A stretch of 64,000 nt of DNA from Prorocentrum cordatum (taxonomy: Eukaryota > Sar > Dinophyceae > Prorocentrales > Prorocentraceae), in the NCBI GenBank assembly GCA_963575745.1, contig CAUYUJ010014177.1:118509-182508 (forward strand), given 5' to 3'. The translations under genes were made by a program, and so were the position numbers. Every line of letters starts with the position of its first letter. The first letter of the stretch is position 1. Of this stretch, positions 1 through 10,494 are shown one piece after another. A model generated the notes under the pieces. The model was not told the DNA's origin. It did no database searches and worked only from the letters and a program-made list of their open reading frames with translations.

Positions 1-109
1 GCCATCATCATCACCACCATGGCCATCATCATCACCATCAACATCATCAACGTCGTCAACATCATCATCGCCATCATCATCGGGACACCATCACCATCAC
101 CACCAGCAC

Positions 110-141
<32 letters not shown>

Positions 142-151
142 ACACCATCGA

Positions 152-191
<40 letters not shown>

Positions 192-202
192 GTCATCATC
201 AT
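1..202 (+). repeat. CAT/ATC trinucleotide microsatellite
   Basis: The stretch is nearly pure CAT (ATC) triplets, interrupted by CGT, CAC and one GGGACACC word. It keeps a long frame open (Ser/His/Ile runs), which is a by-product of the triplet period and not a gene. Confidence 0.95.
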
Positions 203-203
203 C

Positions 204-375
204 GGGACACCGACGGGACACCGGCGGGACACCGCGGGCCACCGGCCCCCAGAAAAGAATCATTTGGTCCGGCCGCGCCTCAGCCGGAGGCGGGACACCA
301 GCGGGACACCGCGGGCCACCGGCCCCCGAAAAAGAATCATTTGGTCCGGCCGTGCCTCAGCCAGAGGAGACTTTC
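204..375 (+). repeat. 77-bp direct repeat, two copies, after a GGGACACCG run
   Basis: Short GGGACACCG words at 204-235 lead into two copies of a 77-bp unit, spaced so that CATTTGGTCC recurs at 261 and 338. The copies differ at only a few positions, for example CGCGCCTCAG against CGTGCCTCAG. Confidence 0.85.
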
Positions 376-498
376 TTCTCGCCCGCCCACGCAGCTTCGC
401 CTCGCCCGCACGCACGGCACGCACGAACACGAAACCGAAACCGGCTTCCCGGTAGGGGGACTCTCCGTTCCACTTCGATCTCACCCCCTCACGTCCGA

Positions 499-592
499 CC
501 TTACCTTACCTACCTTACCTTACTTTGCCTTACCTTACCTTACCTTGCCTTACCTTACCTCACTTTACCTTGCCTTTCCTTACCTTACCTCA
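499..592 (+). repeat. TTACC/TTGCC pentanucleotide repeat
   Basis: Degenerate tandem TTACC with TTGCC and TTTACC variants, running directly into the CCT tract that follows. Confidence 0.9.
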
Positions 593-609
593 CCTCCTCC
601 TCCTCCTCC

Positions 610-644
<35 letters not shown>

Positions 645-691
645 CTCCTCCTCCTCCTCCTCCTCCTCCTCCTCCTCCTCCTCCTCCTCCT
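593..691 (+). repeat. CCT homopyrimidine tract
   Basis: About 98 bases of CCT triplets with two CTT interruptions. It is a perfect homopyrimidine mirror-repeat tract, the kind that can form triplex DNA. Confidence 0.95.
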
Positions 692-819
692 TTTCCCCCC
701 CTCATGTGGCGAGGCCGCGACAGCATCCCTGTCGTCCTGGCCTGCGTCGGGGAGAGACCGTTGCCTGCTGTCTTCGTCTCAGGCGCCCAGGGGATGTAGG
801 GAGTAGGGAAAGGACGGGG

Positions 820-990
820 GAGGATGATGAGGCGGAGGAGGAAGAGGAAGGGGGGGAAGAGGGGAAGTAGGACGAGGAAGAGGAGGAGGAGGAGGCGGAG
901 CAGGAGGAGAGAGAGGAGGCGAGAGAGGAGGAGGAGGAGGAGGAGAGGAGGAGGAGGAGGAGGAGGAGGAGGAGGAGGTGGACGGCGGGG
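820..990 (+). repeat. GGA homopurine tract
   Basis: GGA/GAGG triplets with a few breaks. The purine strand is opposite to that of the CCT tract at 593-691, so the two tracts are in inverted orientation about 130 bp apart. Confidence 0.93.
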
Positions 991-1228
991 AGTGAGGAAG
1001 ATGAAAACGGTGAGGACCAGGAGGAGGCCCGGACTTATTGGGTCAGTCTGGATGACGGCGCAAAGCAGGGGCAGGAGGGGAAGAGTGAAGAGGAACGCGA
1101 CGAGGGGCAGTGGCCAGCAGCACTGACGGGAGGCCAGGGGTCCTCGGACCGGTCGTGCCCCAAGCGTGGCCCTCACCGCGGCAGAACGATTGCAGCTGGC
1201 TTCTTAGAGAACGATGCGTGGGGCAGCA

Positions 1229-1400
1229 GATGCAGGAGGAGGAGGAGGAGGAGGAGGAGGAGGAGGAGGAGGAGGAGGAGGAGGGGGAGGGAGGGGGAGG
1301 GGAGGGGAGGGGGAGAGGAGGAGGAGGAGGAGAGGAGGGAGGAGGAGGAGGAGGAGGAGGAGGAGGAGGAGGAGGAGGAGGAGGAGGAGGAGGAGGAGGA
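1229..1400 (+). repeat. GGA homopurine tract
   Basis: About 170 bases of GGA with GGGAGGGGAGG interruptions. The G-runs could also support quadruplexes. Confidence 0.95.
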
Positions 1401-2692
1401 TGCTCTGACGACGCGCGCCTCCGGCAGAGGGCGCGGCCCACGAATAGAGGCACGGGGTGGTTGCGTGCTCCGGTCCGGGTGGCTCGCTGGTCGAGGAGAA
1501 CGCCCCGCTCAGCCGCTGCAGTCAGCCCGCACAGTAAGGACTGAGGGCGAGCAACTTTCCGAGGCTGCCCTCGCACCCTTCCCCTCCGGCCCCTCCTTGA
1601 CCTATTTCGCTCACCGCGCCCCGCCCGCAAAGTGTCGGCATGGCCCTCCAAGGGCATTGCGTCCGTATCGCACGTCCTTGTTCTACGGGTTGACTGTATT
1701 GTGTCGCGGATGGGTGGGCCGTGCTCACTATACGACCTGTTCACACAATGACAGCTGTGATACTCTTCTCCTCTGGGGGGGGCCTGGCTTGGCGAGACAA
1801 AACTGCAGAGTATTATGAGCGTGTCTAGTTCGAGCTGTTGCTTGGATGCTCTTGGGCGTGATCTTCGGTGTAGAGGCTGCTGCTGAGCGACGAGTGTAGT
1901 GTACTAGAGGGCGCATGTCTAATCACCTCTCACGGCTGTGCTTGCATACGTTTGAGGCGAACCTTGGGCAGATGGTGCGATCAGCATGAACAGCATTGTG
2001 TAGCACATCGGGCATGCCTAGTACATTACTTTGCTTACACATGAGGCTCACTCTATTCCGCCGATCCCCAACAGGTGGAGTGGCGAATGTAATTCCCGTC
2101 GTTTCCCGTATCTCGAGCAGCCCATCCAGAAACGAGGGGCAGATGAACCGTTGGAAGACGGGACATACATCCGCATACTGTGAAATACAACAGGCCAATC
2201 ATGCTGAGTTTGGAAACCTCTGGGAGCCTTTGAGGCTGGCTTGGAGCTTTTGGGGTGCCCCTTGGAGCCATCCTGGGTGCCATCGGCCCAACAAGAGGGG
2301 CTACTAGTTCAGGCTAACCGCTTGGAGGCCGAGCATTGGGCCTCTCGTGCGGCTTTCCTGGGCGATCGTGAAGCCACCCTGAGGCTTCCGAGGCCCACCA
2401 GAAGTGGACTGGCGGAAAAGGCAGAGCATGTTGAGCACCACGTGTTGTGTCAGTGCTTCTGCCTCTCGGGGGCATCATCGGCAGGTTCCGTGACCACTTG
2501 GAGCCATCGTTGGGCCCGCTGTCCTGGCAGGCTTCCCTCCGGAGCCGCCTTCCTGAGGCACCTCGGGCATCCCGGAGGCGTCCAGGAAGGGAGCTGGAGG
2601 GGCGTCGAAGGCCCCGGGCGTGCGTTGAGGAGCTCGCCCCCTCCCGCCCCCCGTCCCCCCACCCTCCAACCAGTTGCTGGATCCCTGGAGAG
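1401..2692. other. No recognisable gene
   Basis: Mixed-complexity DNA. Both strands carry open frames of 60-100 codons (for example 1923-2198 on the minus strand and 1996-2307 on the plus strand), but they overlap each other and show no family I recognise. From about 2210 the sequence becomes a degenerate array of TTGGAGCC / GAGGCTTCC words, the same texture as 3230-3480 and 12110-12290. Confidence 0.6.
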
Positions 2693-2935
2693 GGGGAGGA
2701 GGAGGAGGAGGAGGAGGAGGAGGAGGAGGAGGAGGAGGAGGAGGAGGACGGAGGAGGACGNNNNNNNNNNNNNNNNNNNNNNNNNNNNNNNNNNNNNNNN
2801 NNNNNNNNNNNNNNNNNNNNNNNNNNNNNNNNNNNNNNNNNNNNNNNNNNNNNNNNNNNNAGGGAGGGAGGGAGAGGGAGGAGGGAGGAGGGAGGAGGAG
2901 GAGGAGAAGGGGGAGGGAGGAGGGGGGGAGGAGGA
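2693..2935 (+). repeat. GGA tract interrupted by an assembly gap
   Basis: GGA triplets run from 2693 into a 100-base N gap (2761-2860) and resume as GGGA/GGA to about 2935. The gap almost certainly reflects an unresolved homopurine run, so its true length is unknown. Confidence 0.9.
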
Positions 2936-4080
2936 CAGCCAGCCATCTCCCACGCTCTCCCGCTCCCGCGCAAGCGGGGGGCCGGCGGATCAAGAGCTGG
3001 GCGGGGAGGGGAAGCTGCCTTCAGAAGGGCACAGTCTACTCGAGCAGCGGCTTGCAGTAGACTGCACATCTCCAATGCGTTTGTTTGTTGTTGGTACTCC
3101 TGGGAAGGTGCCTCTCTGTCAGAAGGCGTAGTCCATTTGAACCGCTCGTTCGGTGCGCGGTGGCATGCACGCCCTCGGAGGATCCTCCGCATCAGTGGAT
3201 GGCTCGGTATACGTCAAGAGCGTCATCTAGTGGCTTTCGGCCATCCGAGGCCTCATGGAGGCCTGTTGCTCTGGAAAGCCTAATTGAGGCCTCTCGGATC
3301 CCTCTGGGCGGCTTCTTGGCATCGCGTCGTGGATGTGTCAAGGCCGTATCGGGGCTTGCTGGTGGTCTAGAGGGCTCATCCTCGGGGGTGGCATCCTGGG
3401 TCTCCTTCGAGTTTCCTTGTTTGGGCATCTCTTGAGGGTTTATTGGGTGCTCCTTGAGACCCCCCTTGGTGCTTGACGGGGCTGTCATGGTGTGATATTG
3501 GAATAGTTGTCGGCCATCTCGGACGCTCTTAAGTTCGAGGCGCGGTAATTCGCAACGAAACTTATAGCTTGGGACTATTTGGGTTTCTTGGGCCCTCTCC
3601 AAGAGCCTCCAATACGGCCCAAGAGCCAGCCCCCAAACTGGGCCCCATTACAATCTTTGGGGGCATGTTGGAAGTTCGGATTCCAAGCAGGTTCTCGAGA
3701 CTGTTTTGAAATTTCTGCAAATCCCAAAAACATGGGAGTTCTGGAAAGTGGTGCCACGGGGCTTTTCAATTGGACTTAAGATTTCCTACGTAGCGGAAGC
3801 GAAGAGGCCTGACAGCACTCCACTCAGTGCTGGAGGCAAGGTAACGGACTTGGCAGTGGGGCAATTCTTATTCAGAGTAGAGCTCTTGAACACTCCTGCA
3901 GAGAAACCTACCTCAGTTGACGAATGTGGTGGAATCGACTTGCTATGTCTGGTGGGCATTCGCATTCGGTACATGTTGGGGGCGAGTCTATCCAAGCTGT
4001 CTCGGGAAGCCATCTCCAGCAGAAGGCGAGGAATACTTGAATAATTTGGCCTGGATGAAAGGGCATACGCGAGACCAGCT
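2936..4080. other. Unassigned region with degenerate GAGGCC/TTGGAG repeats
   Basis: No coding region could be supported. 3220-3480 and 3580-3670 repeat words such as GGCCTC, TTGGGGGC and CAAGAGCC in a loose array, as in 2210-2420 and 13480-13790. Open frames of about 110-140 codons exist on both strands but look like shadows of each other. Confidence 0.5.
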
Positions 4081-4091
4081 AGGCCGCTGGG

Positions 4092-4212
4092 TTCCTGGGT
4101 CCCCGGTTCCAAGTTCCCGGGTTCCCGGGTTCCCGGGTTCCCGGTTCTGGGTTCCGGGCCGATTTCGCTCGGCGGCGGGGTTCCCATGTTTCCGGGTTCC
4201 TGGGTTCCTGGT
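4092..4212 (+). repeat. GTTCCCGG minisatellite
   Basis: Tandem GGTTCCCGG/GGTTCCTGG words of 7-10 bp with slight drift. Confidence 0.85.
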
Positions 4213-4221
4213 CGAATTCCT

Positions 4222-4445
4222 TATCGATCGGTCTCACCATCGATCTCATGACCCGCCTCTCTATCGATCTCACAATCGATCTCACAATCGATCTAACTAC
4301 AGATCGCACGAGCGATCTCACGATCGATCCCTTTCCCGATCTAATTGAATCGACTTCACTATCGGTCTCACGGTCGGCCTTACAATCGTTCTCACTATCG
4401 ATCCCACTTTCGATCTCACTATCGATCCCACAATTGATCTCAATG
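4222..4445 (+). repeat. ATCGATCTCAC minisatellite, about 12-bp unit
   Basis: Repeated CGATCTCACTAT / CGATCTCACAAT units. The core ATCGAT is self-complementary, so both strands show similar words. Confidence 0.9.
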
Positions 4446-4810
4446 TCCATATCATTCAGTTTCAAACCATCCACTGGTTTGGACTTTTCTCTGGTCATGA
4501 TTTCCTAAGGACTCCTGAGGAGGCGCCTCGAGTGTCGTGAACTGTATCAAATTTGCGCCATGCAGCCTGCATGCCTCGTACCGCTTGGTTTCGGCAGATG
4601 CGCTTGAGAATAGCCTCTCTTCGCGGGGCGCCGCCCACTGTAATGACTCGACGATGCGGTTGGTTTTGCGGTGGGTTGCGGGGGAGGCATTAGCTTGTTT
4701 GAGCATGTGCCGAACGAAGTTCTAGTTCCCATCGAGCTGGCTAGACTCGCACCGCCGAGCTCATACCATGAGACATGAGGGGCCGTTGGTTCCAGAACAG
4801 ATGCTTCCCA

Positions 4811-4860
4811 GAGGTCCGACGTCGTGATTCTTTCAATGCGGGGTCCCCAGAAGTCTCGAC
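4811..4860 (+). mobile_element. Solo end of the foldback element family seen at 21423-22087
   Basis: About 50 bases match the left arm of the foldback element at 21421-21470. Shared words are TCCGACGTCGTGATT and TGCGGGGTCCCCAGAAG. Only one arm is present here, so this is a truncated or rearranged copy. Confidence 0.7.
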
Positions 4861-5480
4861 ATGGCAGGGCACAGCACGACAGAGCTAACCGTGTCAGTGC
4901 ATATCACAGTATGGTCCAGCATGCCATAGCATTGCATTCCGTAACAGCTTCTAGCTGAGCCTAGCACTGAACGTCATGACGTAACATTGCCTAGCATGGT
5001 ATTGCATCTCTTGACACATCGTGGCGTACTATGGCATTCCCATGCGCATGAAATTAATCGAACAGCACCGTACTGCTCTGCACAACAGTAAACAGAAATC
5101 ATGCAACCCCCGTTGTTCTTACCGTCTTCCTGTATATTTTAGCCAAGCAGCTCATAACATGGCACATAGTATTGCAATGCATTGCATAGCCTGACATGTA
5201 GTGTCTGTGCATCCCATGTAGCGCGGTAGCATCGCTCTTCATAGGAAACATAGCATGGCATGGCTCAGCGCATCATCCCACATATTATCATAGCAGTTCA
5301 CAGCACATAGGGACATGGCGTGCAATGCGCACTGTAGAATATATCATGTTTTTTTTTGCATTGCTCGTGACATTGCGCTTTATACCGTAGCATGTTGTAT
5401 CATGGCATTCCATAGCATAGTGCAACATGGCGCTGTAGCGCTGCATTTTTCCTGGCCCATAGCTTGGCGACAGATCACCG
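4861..5480. repeat. Degenerate CATAGCATTGCAT array, AT-rich, no gene
   Basis: Loose, diverged repeats of CATAGCAT, GCATTGCAT and TAGCATGG. The same texture occurs at 51770-52010 and 60590-60760. No open frame here is convincing. The array ends about 300 bp upstream of the TMEM184-like gene. Confidence 0.6.
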
Positions 5481-5599
5481 GTCGACCGGTCGATGGGCGG
5501 AGGAGGAGGAATGAGGAAGAGGCAGGAGAAAACAGAGAATGTTGATTTCATTATTCATGACCGCCTTTTTGTCGCAATGCGGTCAGCGCTCGGCCAGCT

Positions 5600-5645
5600 A
5601 TAACCTCAGCGCGCGCGAAGCGCGCGCGATGGTTCTAGTATATAC
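5600..5645 (+). repeat. GC hairpin with GAA loop, copy 1 of a dispersed family
   Basis: Arms GCGCGCGC (5611-5618) and GCGCGCGC (5622-5629) enclose GAA. They are followed after 7 bases by CTAG (5637-5640) and a T/A-rich tail. Copies with the same flanks lie at 11585-11620 and 14520-14560, plus a half copy at 14023-14045. Confidence 0.85.
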
Positions 5646-5785
5646 ATATACACAAGTATATCACTGCACGGGTAGCTCCCCGCAGCTTGCACCACATATA
5701 TTCCACCACATAGCGTGCACAACTCATATGGCACCACACAAATTGCACCGTATAGTACTGCACCGTGTAGATAACATTCTATAGT

Positions 5786-7821
5786 TTGGACCACAGAGCG
5801 GACCTACTATTTGGGGTCCTCGCTGACAGACAATTTGCTTGGTTAGGCATGCAGAATATGATTGTGCGGTGCTTGCCTAACTCAGTTCGTTTAGCTTCTT
5901 CACTGGGCTCGCCTCGAGTGCCCATGGACTTAAGTCAGTATTTGCACGCTGTCGTGCTCGGTAGGAGTGTCAAGAGCAATGCTACACTGAGCAGCAACAC
6001 GACGACGGAACACGCACATTGGAACATTGGGGACATTACCACCAGTATCATGCCTACACGAGTTGCCCAAGCGCTGATTCACAGGGGCCACTACAGTCTT
6101 GCCGATGGCAGGGGCGGACACTCAGCGCAAGAGGCGGGGTGTCGGAAGTGGCGCGGCAGTGGCGTTAATCGCGTGGGCATGTTCTTCGGCGTTACGCCAG
6201 CGTGCGTCCTGGGCTGCGTGGCCCTCATGCTGGCCGGGCACCGGCTGGAGAGGCAGTTAGAAAGGAGAGGCGTTTGGTTACCGGCCCCACTGTGTTATTT
6301 TACATATTTCTACGTGGCGCTGGCGGTCCTGACGTTTTGCTCGCTCTGGTCAATGTGGACACACCTGCTGCGGCCCACGGGCTTTCTGGACCCCAATTTG
6401 ACCCACGATTTCGTGCACAGGAGAATGATCGAAGAGAGCGACGCCGACAGCTACAGAGCCTGGCAGGAGGAGGCTAGCCTGCTGGACTGGCCCTACCTCT
6501 CGTTTTTCTCGCTCCTGTGCCCGGTCTGGCTGTTGGCGACGTTGGGCATCTGCGCATACCACACGCGGGGGCACGTGAAGAAGATCTTGCACTACAGGCG
6601 GTGCTGTGGGAGTCCCGCCGCCGTGGACGTACGGGACCCCCGGAGGAGAGCTCTCGTGCTTCACTGCAAGACCATCCGCATCGTCGCGTTGCCGCTGTTG
6701 TACGGGCTGATGTCGTTTCAGGCCGTCGCGCGCATGTGGGGAATTGTCGCGAACACCAACGGTAATCGCCACTTTCGGAGCTGGGAGCAGCGGAGGGATT
6801 TCCTGGAGGACATGTACACGGAGACCTTCATTGTCGGAGACATCTACGAGGCGTACGCGCTGCTCCTCTTCGGGGGGGTGCTCATGCACCTGGTGAGCAA
6901 CGACACCGAGGAGCAGGTGCAGAGCGTCTACGAGACCCTGGACGGGCTGGGCGACCCCGGCCGCACCAGCGGCAGTGCCGCCCGGAGCGCCTCGATTGAC
7001 GCCCTGGCAACATCTGCCAGGATCCGGGGGCGGCAAAGAGGGGGGTGATGACTAGGGGGGGGGGAGATCATGGCGGGGGCCATGATATTTCCCCAGGTTT
7101 CATGGCGCCTCTTCTTATTTCATTGCGTCCCTGGCCCCCCCGCTGGGCCGCGCACATGCCGCCGGTCATGATTTGCACCCCCCCTCTTGGACACCCCCCT
7201 CTTGGCCGCTCCCGAAGGATATTCGCGTCGCAGACCAAGGGGCTCACAATCTCTGGGATCATCCTGTTCTACCTCACCTGCGGCATGCACGGGCTGTACA
7301 CGCTGACCGTGACCGCCTTTGGCTACTACGGCTGGTACCCCGAGTATTTCGGCGTCGAGCTTGGCAACAGGGGCCTGCTCCACACGAAGGAGTGGGAAGC
7401 CAAGGCGCACTGCTTCTTCTATGGTGCGGGTTTCGTAGCATCTTTCGCGGCCATCGCCAATATCATGCAGGTCGAGAGGGGGTTCCATGGCACGCTGAAG
7501 GAGTTCAGACCACGCATGAAATTCTGGGGAACAAAGGTGCTGGTCTCCATCGCGTTCCTGCAGGACCTGGCCCTACTGATGATACCGCCTGTCTGCTGGT
7601 GGTCGGAAGTCCGGCGCAGTATATTTTGTGCTACGCTGCTTGGTTTCGAGTGCTTCGCCATCAGCATCATCCACCTTTTTGCGTGGCCGCCGCACGAGAG
7701 TTGGTACGCGGGTGATGCAACACGAAACTACGCGGGTTATTCTAAGATTGTTTGCATCAGTGACGGATCGTCCGCTGCACGTTCGGAAAGCTCTGGCGAG
7801 GGGTCAGATGAAGGGCAGTAG
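5786..7821 (+). CDS. TMEM184 / organic solute transporter alpha-like multi-span membrane protein, two exons
   Basis: Exon 1 ends near 7044; exon 2 runs from about 7218 to the stop at 7821. The membrane segments in order begin FFGVTPACVLGCVAL, LCYFTYFYVALAVLTF, YLSFFSLLCPVWLLAT, IRIVALPLLYGLMSF and YEAYALLLFGG, then in exon 2 LTISGIILFYLTCGMHG, CFFYGAGFVASFAAIANIM, KVLVSIAFLQDLALLMIPP and SIFCATLLGFECFAISII. Family signatures are DIYEAY in exon 1 and GTLKEFRPRMKFWGTKVLV in exon 2, the latter corresponding to the 'ELxPFRPxxKFxxVK' block of TMEM184/OST-alpha. In animals this family covers steroid/bile-acid transport partners; the substrate here is unknown. The first about 130 codons of the open frame look unconserved and carry a dispersed repeat word at 6050-6065, so the real start may be the ATG at 6179 or lie downstream of a trans-splice acceptor. 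No signal of an operon was seen; dinoflagellate genes are usually single units. Confidence 0.8.
7045..7217 (+). mobile_element. Intron with terminal inverted repeats (introner-like)
   Basis: The GT at 7045 and AG at 7217 give a 173-bp intron that joins the two TMEM184-like frames exactly (phase 2). Its ends are mirror images: AAGAGGGGGGTGATGAC at the left and, read on the other strand, AAGAGGGGGGGGTG...TCATGAC at the right (about 7181-7206). It also contains an inner ATCATGGC...GCCATGAT palindrome at 7066-7086. A diverged copy lies at 20746-21107 outside any gene I can see. Splice sites are inferred; no transcript is available. Confidence 0.65.
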
Positions 7822-7854
7822 GAGCAGACGCGCGCCTGTCACCACACATACTGT

Positions 7855-8088
7855 GCCGTGATGAAAGATTACCCTATTTTGACGGGTCGGAAGAAGTTCA
7901 TCCTTCGTCCGCAATGCGAGCACACGTCTGTGCCGTGATGACAGATTGCCCCACTTTGACGGGTCGGCAGAAGTGCAGCCTGCGTCCGCAATGCGAGCAC
8001 ACGTCTGTGCCGCGATGACAGGTTGCCCCATTTGGACGGGTCGGCAAAAGTGCATCCTGCGTCCGCAACGCGAACGCACGTCGCTAGT
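7855..8088 (+). repeat. 77-bp tandem repeat, three copies
   Basis: GCCGTGATGA recurs at 7855 and 7932, and GCCGCGATGA at 8009, each 77 bp apart, with the shared core TTGACGGGTCGG. The array starts 34 bp after the stop of the TMEM184-like gene. Confidence 0.9.
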
Positions 8089-8225
8089 CGCCCCGTTATG
8101 GACGTGGAGCCTGGTACAATGTTACGGGGAGGTGCTTCGCTTTCGGGGCGGAGTTCGAACCTGGGCTGTCGGGGCGGGGTTCGAACCTGGATCTGGTTCC
8201 TTAAATTAAAATTTGATTAAGCCAA

Positions 8226-8660
8226 ACGGGATGGCGGTTCGAAAACGGCAAACCGCGTGGGACATCCTCACAAAATTGGCTCTCAAGACGGTTCGAACTC
8301 GGTTCGAAACAATAGAATGCGGTTCGAAACAAAAGCAGAATGAGCGTTTCGCGTGGGGCTTCCCTCAAAATACGGCGTCGGACCCAGTTCGAAACAAAAG
8401 GATGGCGGTTCGAAAACGGCAAACCGCGTGGGACTTCCTCACAAAATCTGCTGTCCTGATGGTTCGAACTCGGTTCGAAAGAAGGGGATGGCGGTTCGAA
8501 AACGGCAAACCGCGTGGGACATCCTCACACAAATTCTTGTTCTCACGGTTCCAACTCGGTTCGAAAGAAGGGGATGGCGGTTCGAAAACGGCAAACCGCG
8601 TGGGACACCCTCACAAAAATGGTTGTTCTGACGGTTCCACGTCGGTTCGAAACAATAGCA
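8226..8660 (+). repeat. 86-bp tandem repeat rich in TTCGAA
   Basis: GATGGCGGTTCGAAAACGGC starts near 8229, 8400, 8487 and 8573. Three units are 86 bp apart and one degenerate unit fills 8315-8400. Every unit carries CGGTTCGAA twice, and TTCGAA is self-complementary. Confidence 0.9.
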
Positions 8661-8699
8661 TCGATTTCCAAACGGTTGGAAAACGACGTGTGGATGAAT

Positions 8700-9200
8700 C
8701 GTAGCCATTACTTCGGCTATGCTAAAAAAGGGCCAAACTTTAATCACGCCCATGTAGCACGTTGGCACAGCATGCCGAGGCGCAGTATTGGCCGCTTCCG
8801 CATACGCGGACCAACTGGGCCTCCCTCCCAGCGACTCAATTGCTGCCGCCATTGCCAGGGCAGTGCAGGTGTTGTCGGGGCAGTTCCAGCAGCAGCCTCC
8901 GCCACCACAACTGCCACCAGACTCGCTGCCGGCACCGCCAATGGCCGCCACGTTCGCTGCCCAGCAGTGTTGGCAGCATCGCTGTCGCGTGCACCTCGCC
9001 GCCGACACTTGCAGCTTCTGCCTTCGAGGGTGGCCAGCCCCCGTTGCGCGAAACAAAAAAAGTATAATGCCTACACGAGTTGTGCTGAAAACAGATCCGG
9101 AGATTGCAACCTAGCCTCCACGTTTCTTGTCAGTGTCCTCCTCTTTCTCCTCCTCCTCCTCCTCCCGTTCCTTCAGCTCTCTGTACTTTTATGATTCACC
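8700..9200. other. Unassigned region with a Gln/Pro-rich open frame
   Basis: The plus frame from about 8788 to 9114 reads AYADQLGLPPSDSIAAAIA, then GQFQQQPPPPQLPP, with an ordinary amino-acid mix over about 50 residues. It could be an exon or a retroelement gag fragment, but I recognise no family. It ends in SIMPTRV, encoded by the same DNA word (9067-9082) as SIMPTRV upstream in the TMEM184-like frame (6050-6065). Confidence 0.3.
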
Positions 9201-9211
9201 GTCTCAGGGAC

Positions 9212-9245
9212 TACGGTCAGGGGGGTTCGTTTAGCGCGTATGGTC
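9212..9245 (+). repeat. 34-bp inverted repeat, left member (partner 17119-17152)
   Basis: It matches the reverse complement of 17119-17152 at 33 of 34 positions. The core is CAGGGGGGTTCGTTTAGCGC. Degenerate TACACG and TAGCGTG words follow inward at 9255-9375, as they do beside the right member. Confidence 0.85.
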
Positions 9246-9356
9246 AAGGAGTGGGAGTACACGTTAAGCCAAATTCTCTATAGCGTGATCCAATATCCGT
9301 TTCGTTTGGCGTGATCCCTGTTGGTGTTTTTGTTCGTAAGGCGTGATTTGAAATTC

Positions 9357-10093
9357 GCCTGGTAGGTACACGCTATACGGGCCCCGGCTCCCGCCCACGG
9401 CCCAGGGGAGCTCCAAGAAGGCCCAGAAGGCTGCCCAGACAGCCCCGGATGGCCCCGATTGCCGCCCCCAACGGGCCGAAATGGCCCCCCAAACGCCGAA
9501 GATGGCCCACGAGGGCCCCGGCTTCAGCAGGGGGGAGGACGGCTGAGGGCTCCACGAGGTGACGTCAAGAGGGCCCCATAGATTTGTAAGACAGCCCAGG
9601 GTGGGCCCAGGAGCAGCCCAGAACGGCCCAGGAGGGCCTCGAGCACCCCAAAAAAGGCCCAACAGGGCTTCCAGAGAGGGGCCCAGGACGGCCCAAGGGA
9701 TCTCCAAGAGGGTGCACAAAGCCGCCCAGACAATCCAGGATGGCCCCGATTGCTGCCCAAAACGGCCCAAAATTGCCCACGAGGGCTTTCAGGAAGGCCC
9801 AGCGCGACTCCAGGGGGCGCGGGAAGGGCGGGGGGCAGGTACACGCTATACGGGCCCCGGCTCCCGCCCAGGACGGCCCAGGGGAGCTCCAAGAAGCCCC
9901 GGATGGCCCCGATTGCTGCCCCAAACCGGCCGAAATGGCCCCCAAAGCGCCGAAGATTGCCCACGAGGGCCCTAGCTCCAGCAGGGGGGGAGGACGGCTG
10001 AGGGCTCCAAGATGTGACGTCAAGAGGGCCACGTAGATTTGTAAGACAGCCCAGGGTGGGCCCAGGAGCAGCCCAGAACGGCCCAGGAGGGCC
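9357..10093 (+). repeat. Direct duplication of about 270 bp inside a GGCCCAGGA dispersed-repeat block
   Basis: 9357-9640 and 9834-10093 are near-identical. Both start with GGTACACGCTATACGGGCCC and both contain AGGACGGCTGAGGGCTCCA and GATTTGTAAGACAGCCCAGG. The spacer 9645-9833 is homologous to 16290-16470 (AAAAAGGCCCAACAGGGC). No conserved protein was seen in any frame. Confidence 0.85.
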
Positions 10094-10179
10094 ACGACCG
10101 AGCCAAAGACCTGTCACAGAGCTCAAAGGACTGGGAGGAGAAGGAGGGCGAGGACAAGGAGGAGGGGAACGATGAGGAC

Positions 10180-10291
10180 GAGGAAGGGGAGGAGGAGGAG
10201 GAGGAGGAGGAGGAGGAGGAGGAGGAGGAGGGAGGGAGAGGAGGAGGAGGAGGAGGAGGAGGAGGAGGAGGAGGAGGAGGAGGAGGATGAT

Positions 10292-10332
<41 letters not shown>

Positions 10333-10440
10333 ACGAGGACGAGGACGAAGGACGAGGGGAGAGAGCGGGAGGAAGAAGGCGGAGGAGGAGGAGGAGGAGG
10401 AGGAGGAGGGAAGGAGAGAGGAGGAGGAAGCAGGAGGAAT
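10180..10440 (+). repeat. GGA tract with GACGAG and GGAGAG variants
   Basis: Homopurine GGA triplets, then (GACGAG)n at 10290-10345, then GGA again. It is followed 60 bp later by a CCT tract, so the purine strand switches. Confidence 0.93.
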
Positions 10441-10494
10441 AGGAACGAGGGGGAGGGGCTGGGGGTGGGGGTGCCTCCTCCCTCTCTATCTCCT

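Noticed and set aside
1-870. Ser-rich 283-residue frame and other Ser/Pro/Glu/Gly/Arg-run frames over CAT, CCT, GGA and CGT tracts across the window
   Set aside because: They are pure by-products of trinucleotide repeats.
8150-8200. GGTTCGAACC words resembling a tRNA B box
   Set aside because: The flanking bases do not pair as a T-arm or acceptor stem, no A box lies at the right distance, and TTCGAA recurs in the adjacent 86-bp repeat.
8699-8720. CGTAGCCATT...GGCT resembling a relic of the dinoflagellate spliced leader
   Set aside because: Only ten consecutive bases match, expected by chance at this length in 64 kb, and the following TTTTGGCTCAAG part is absent.
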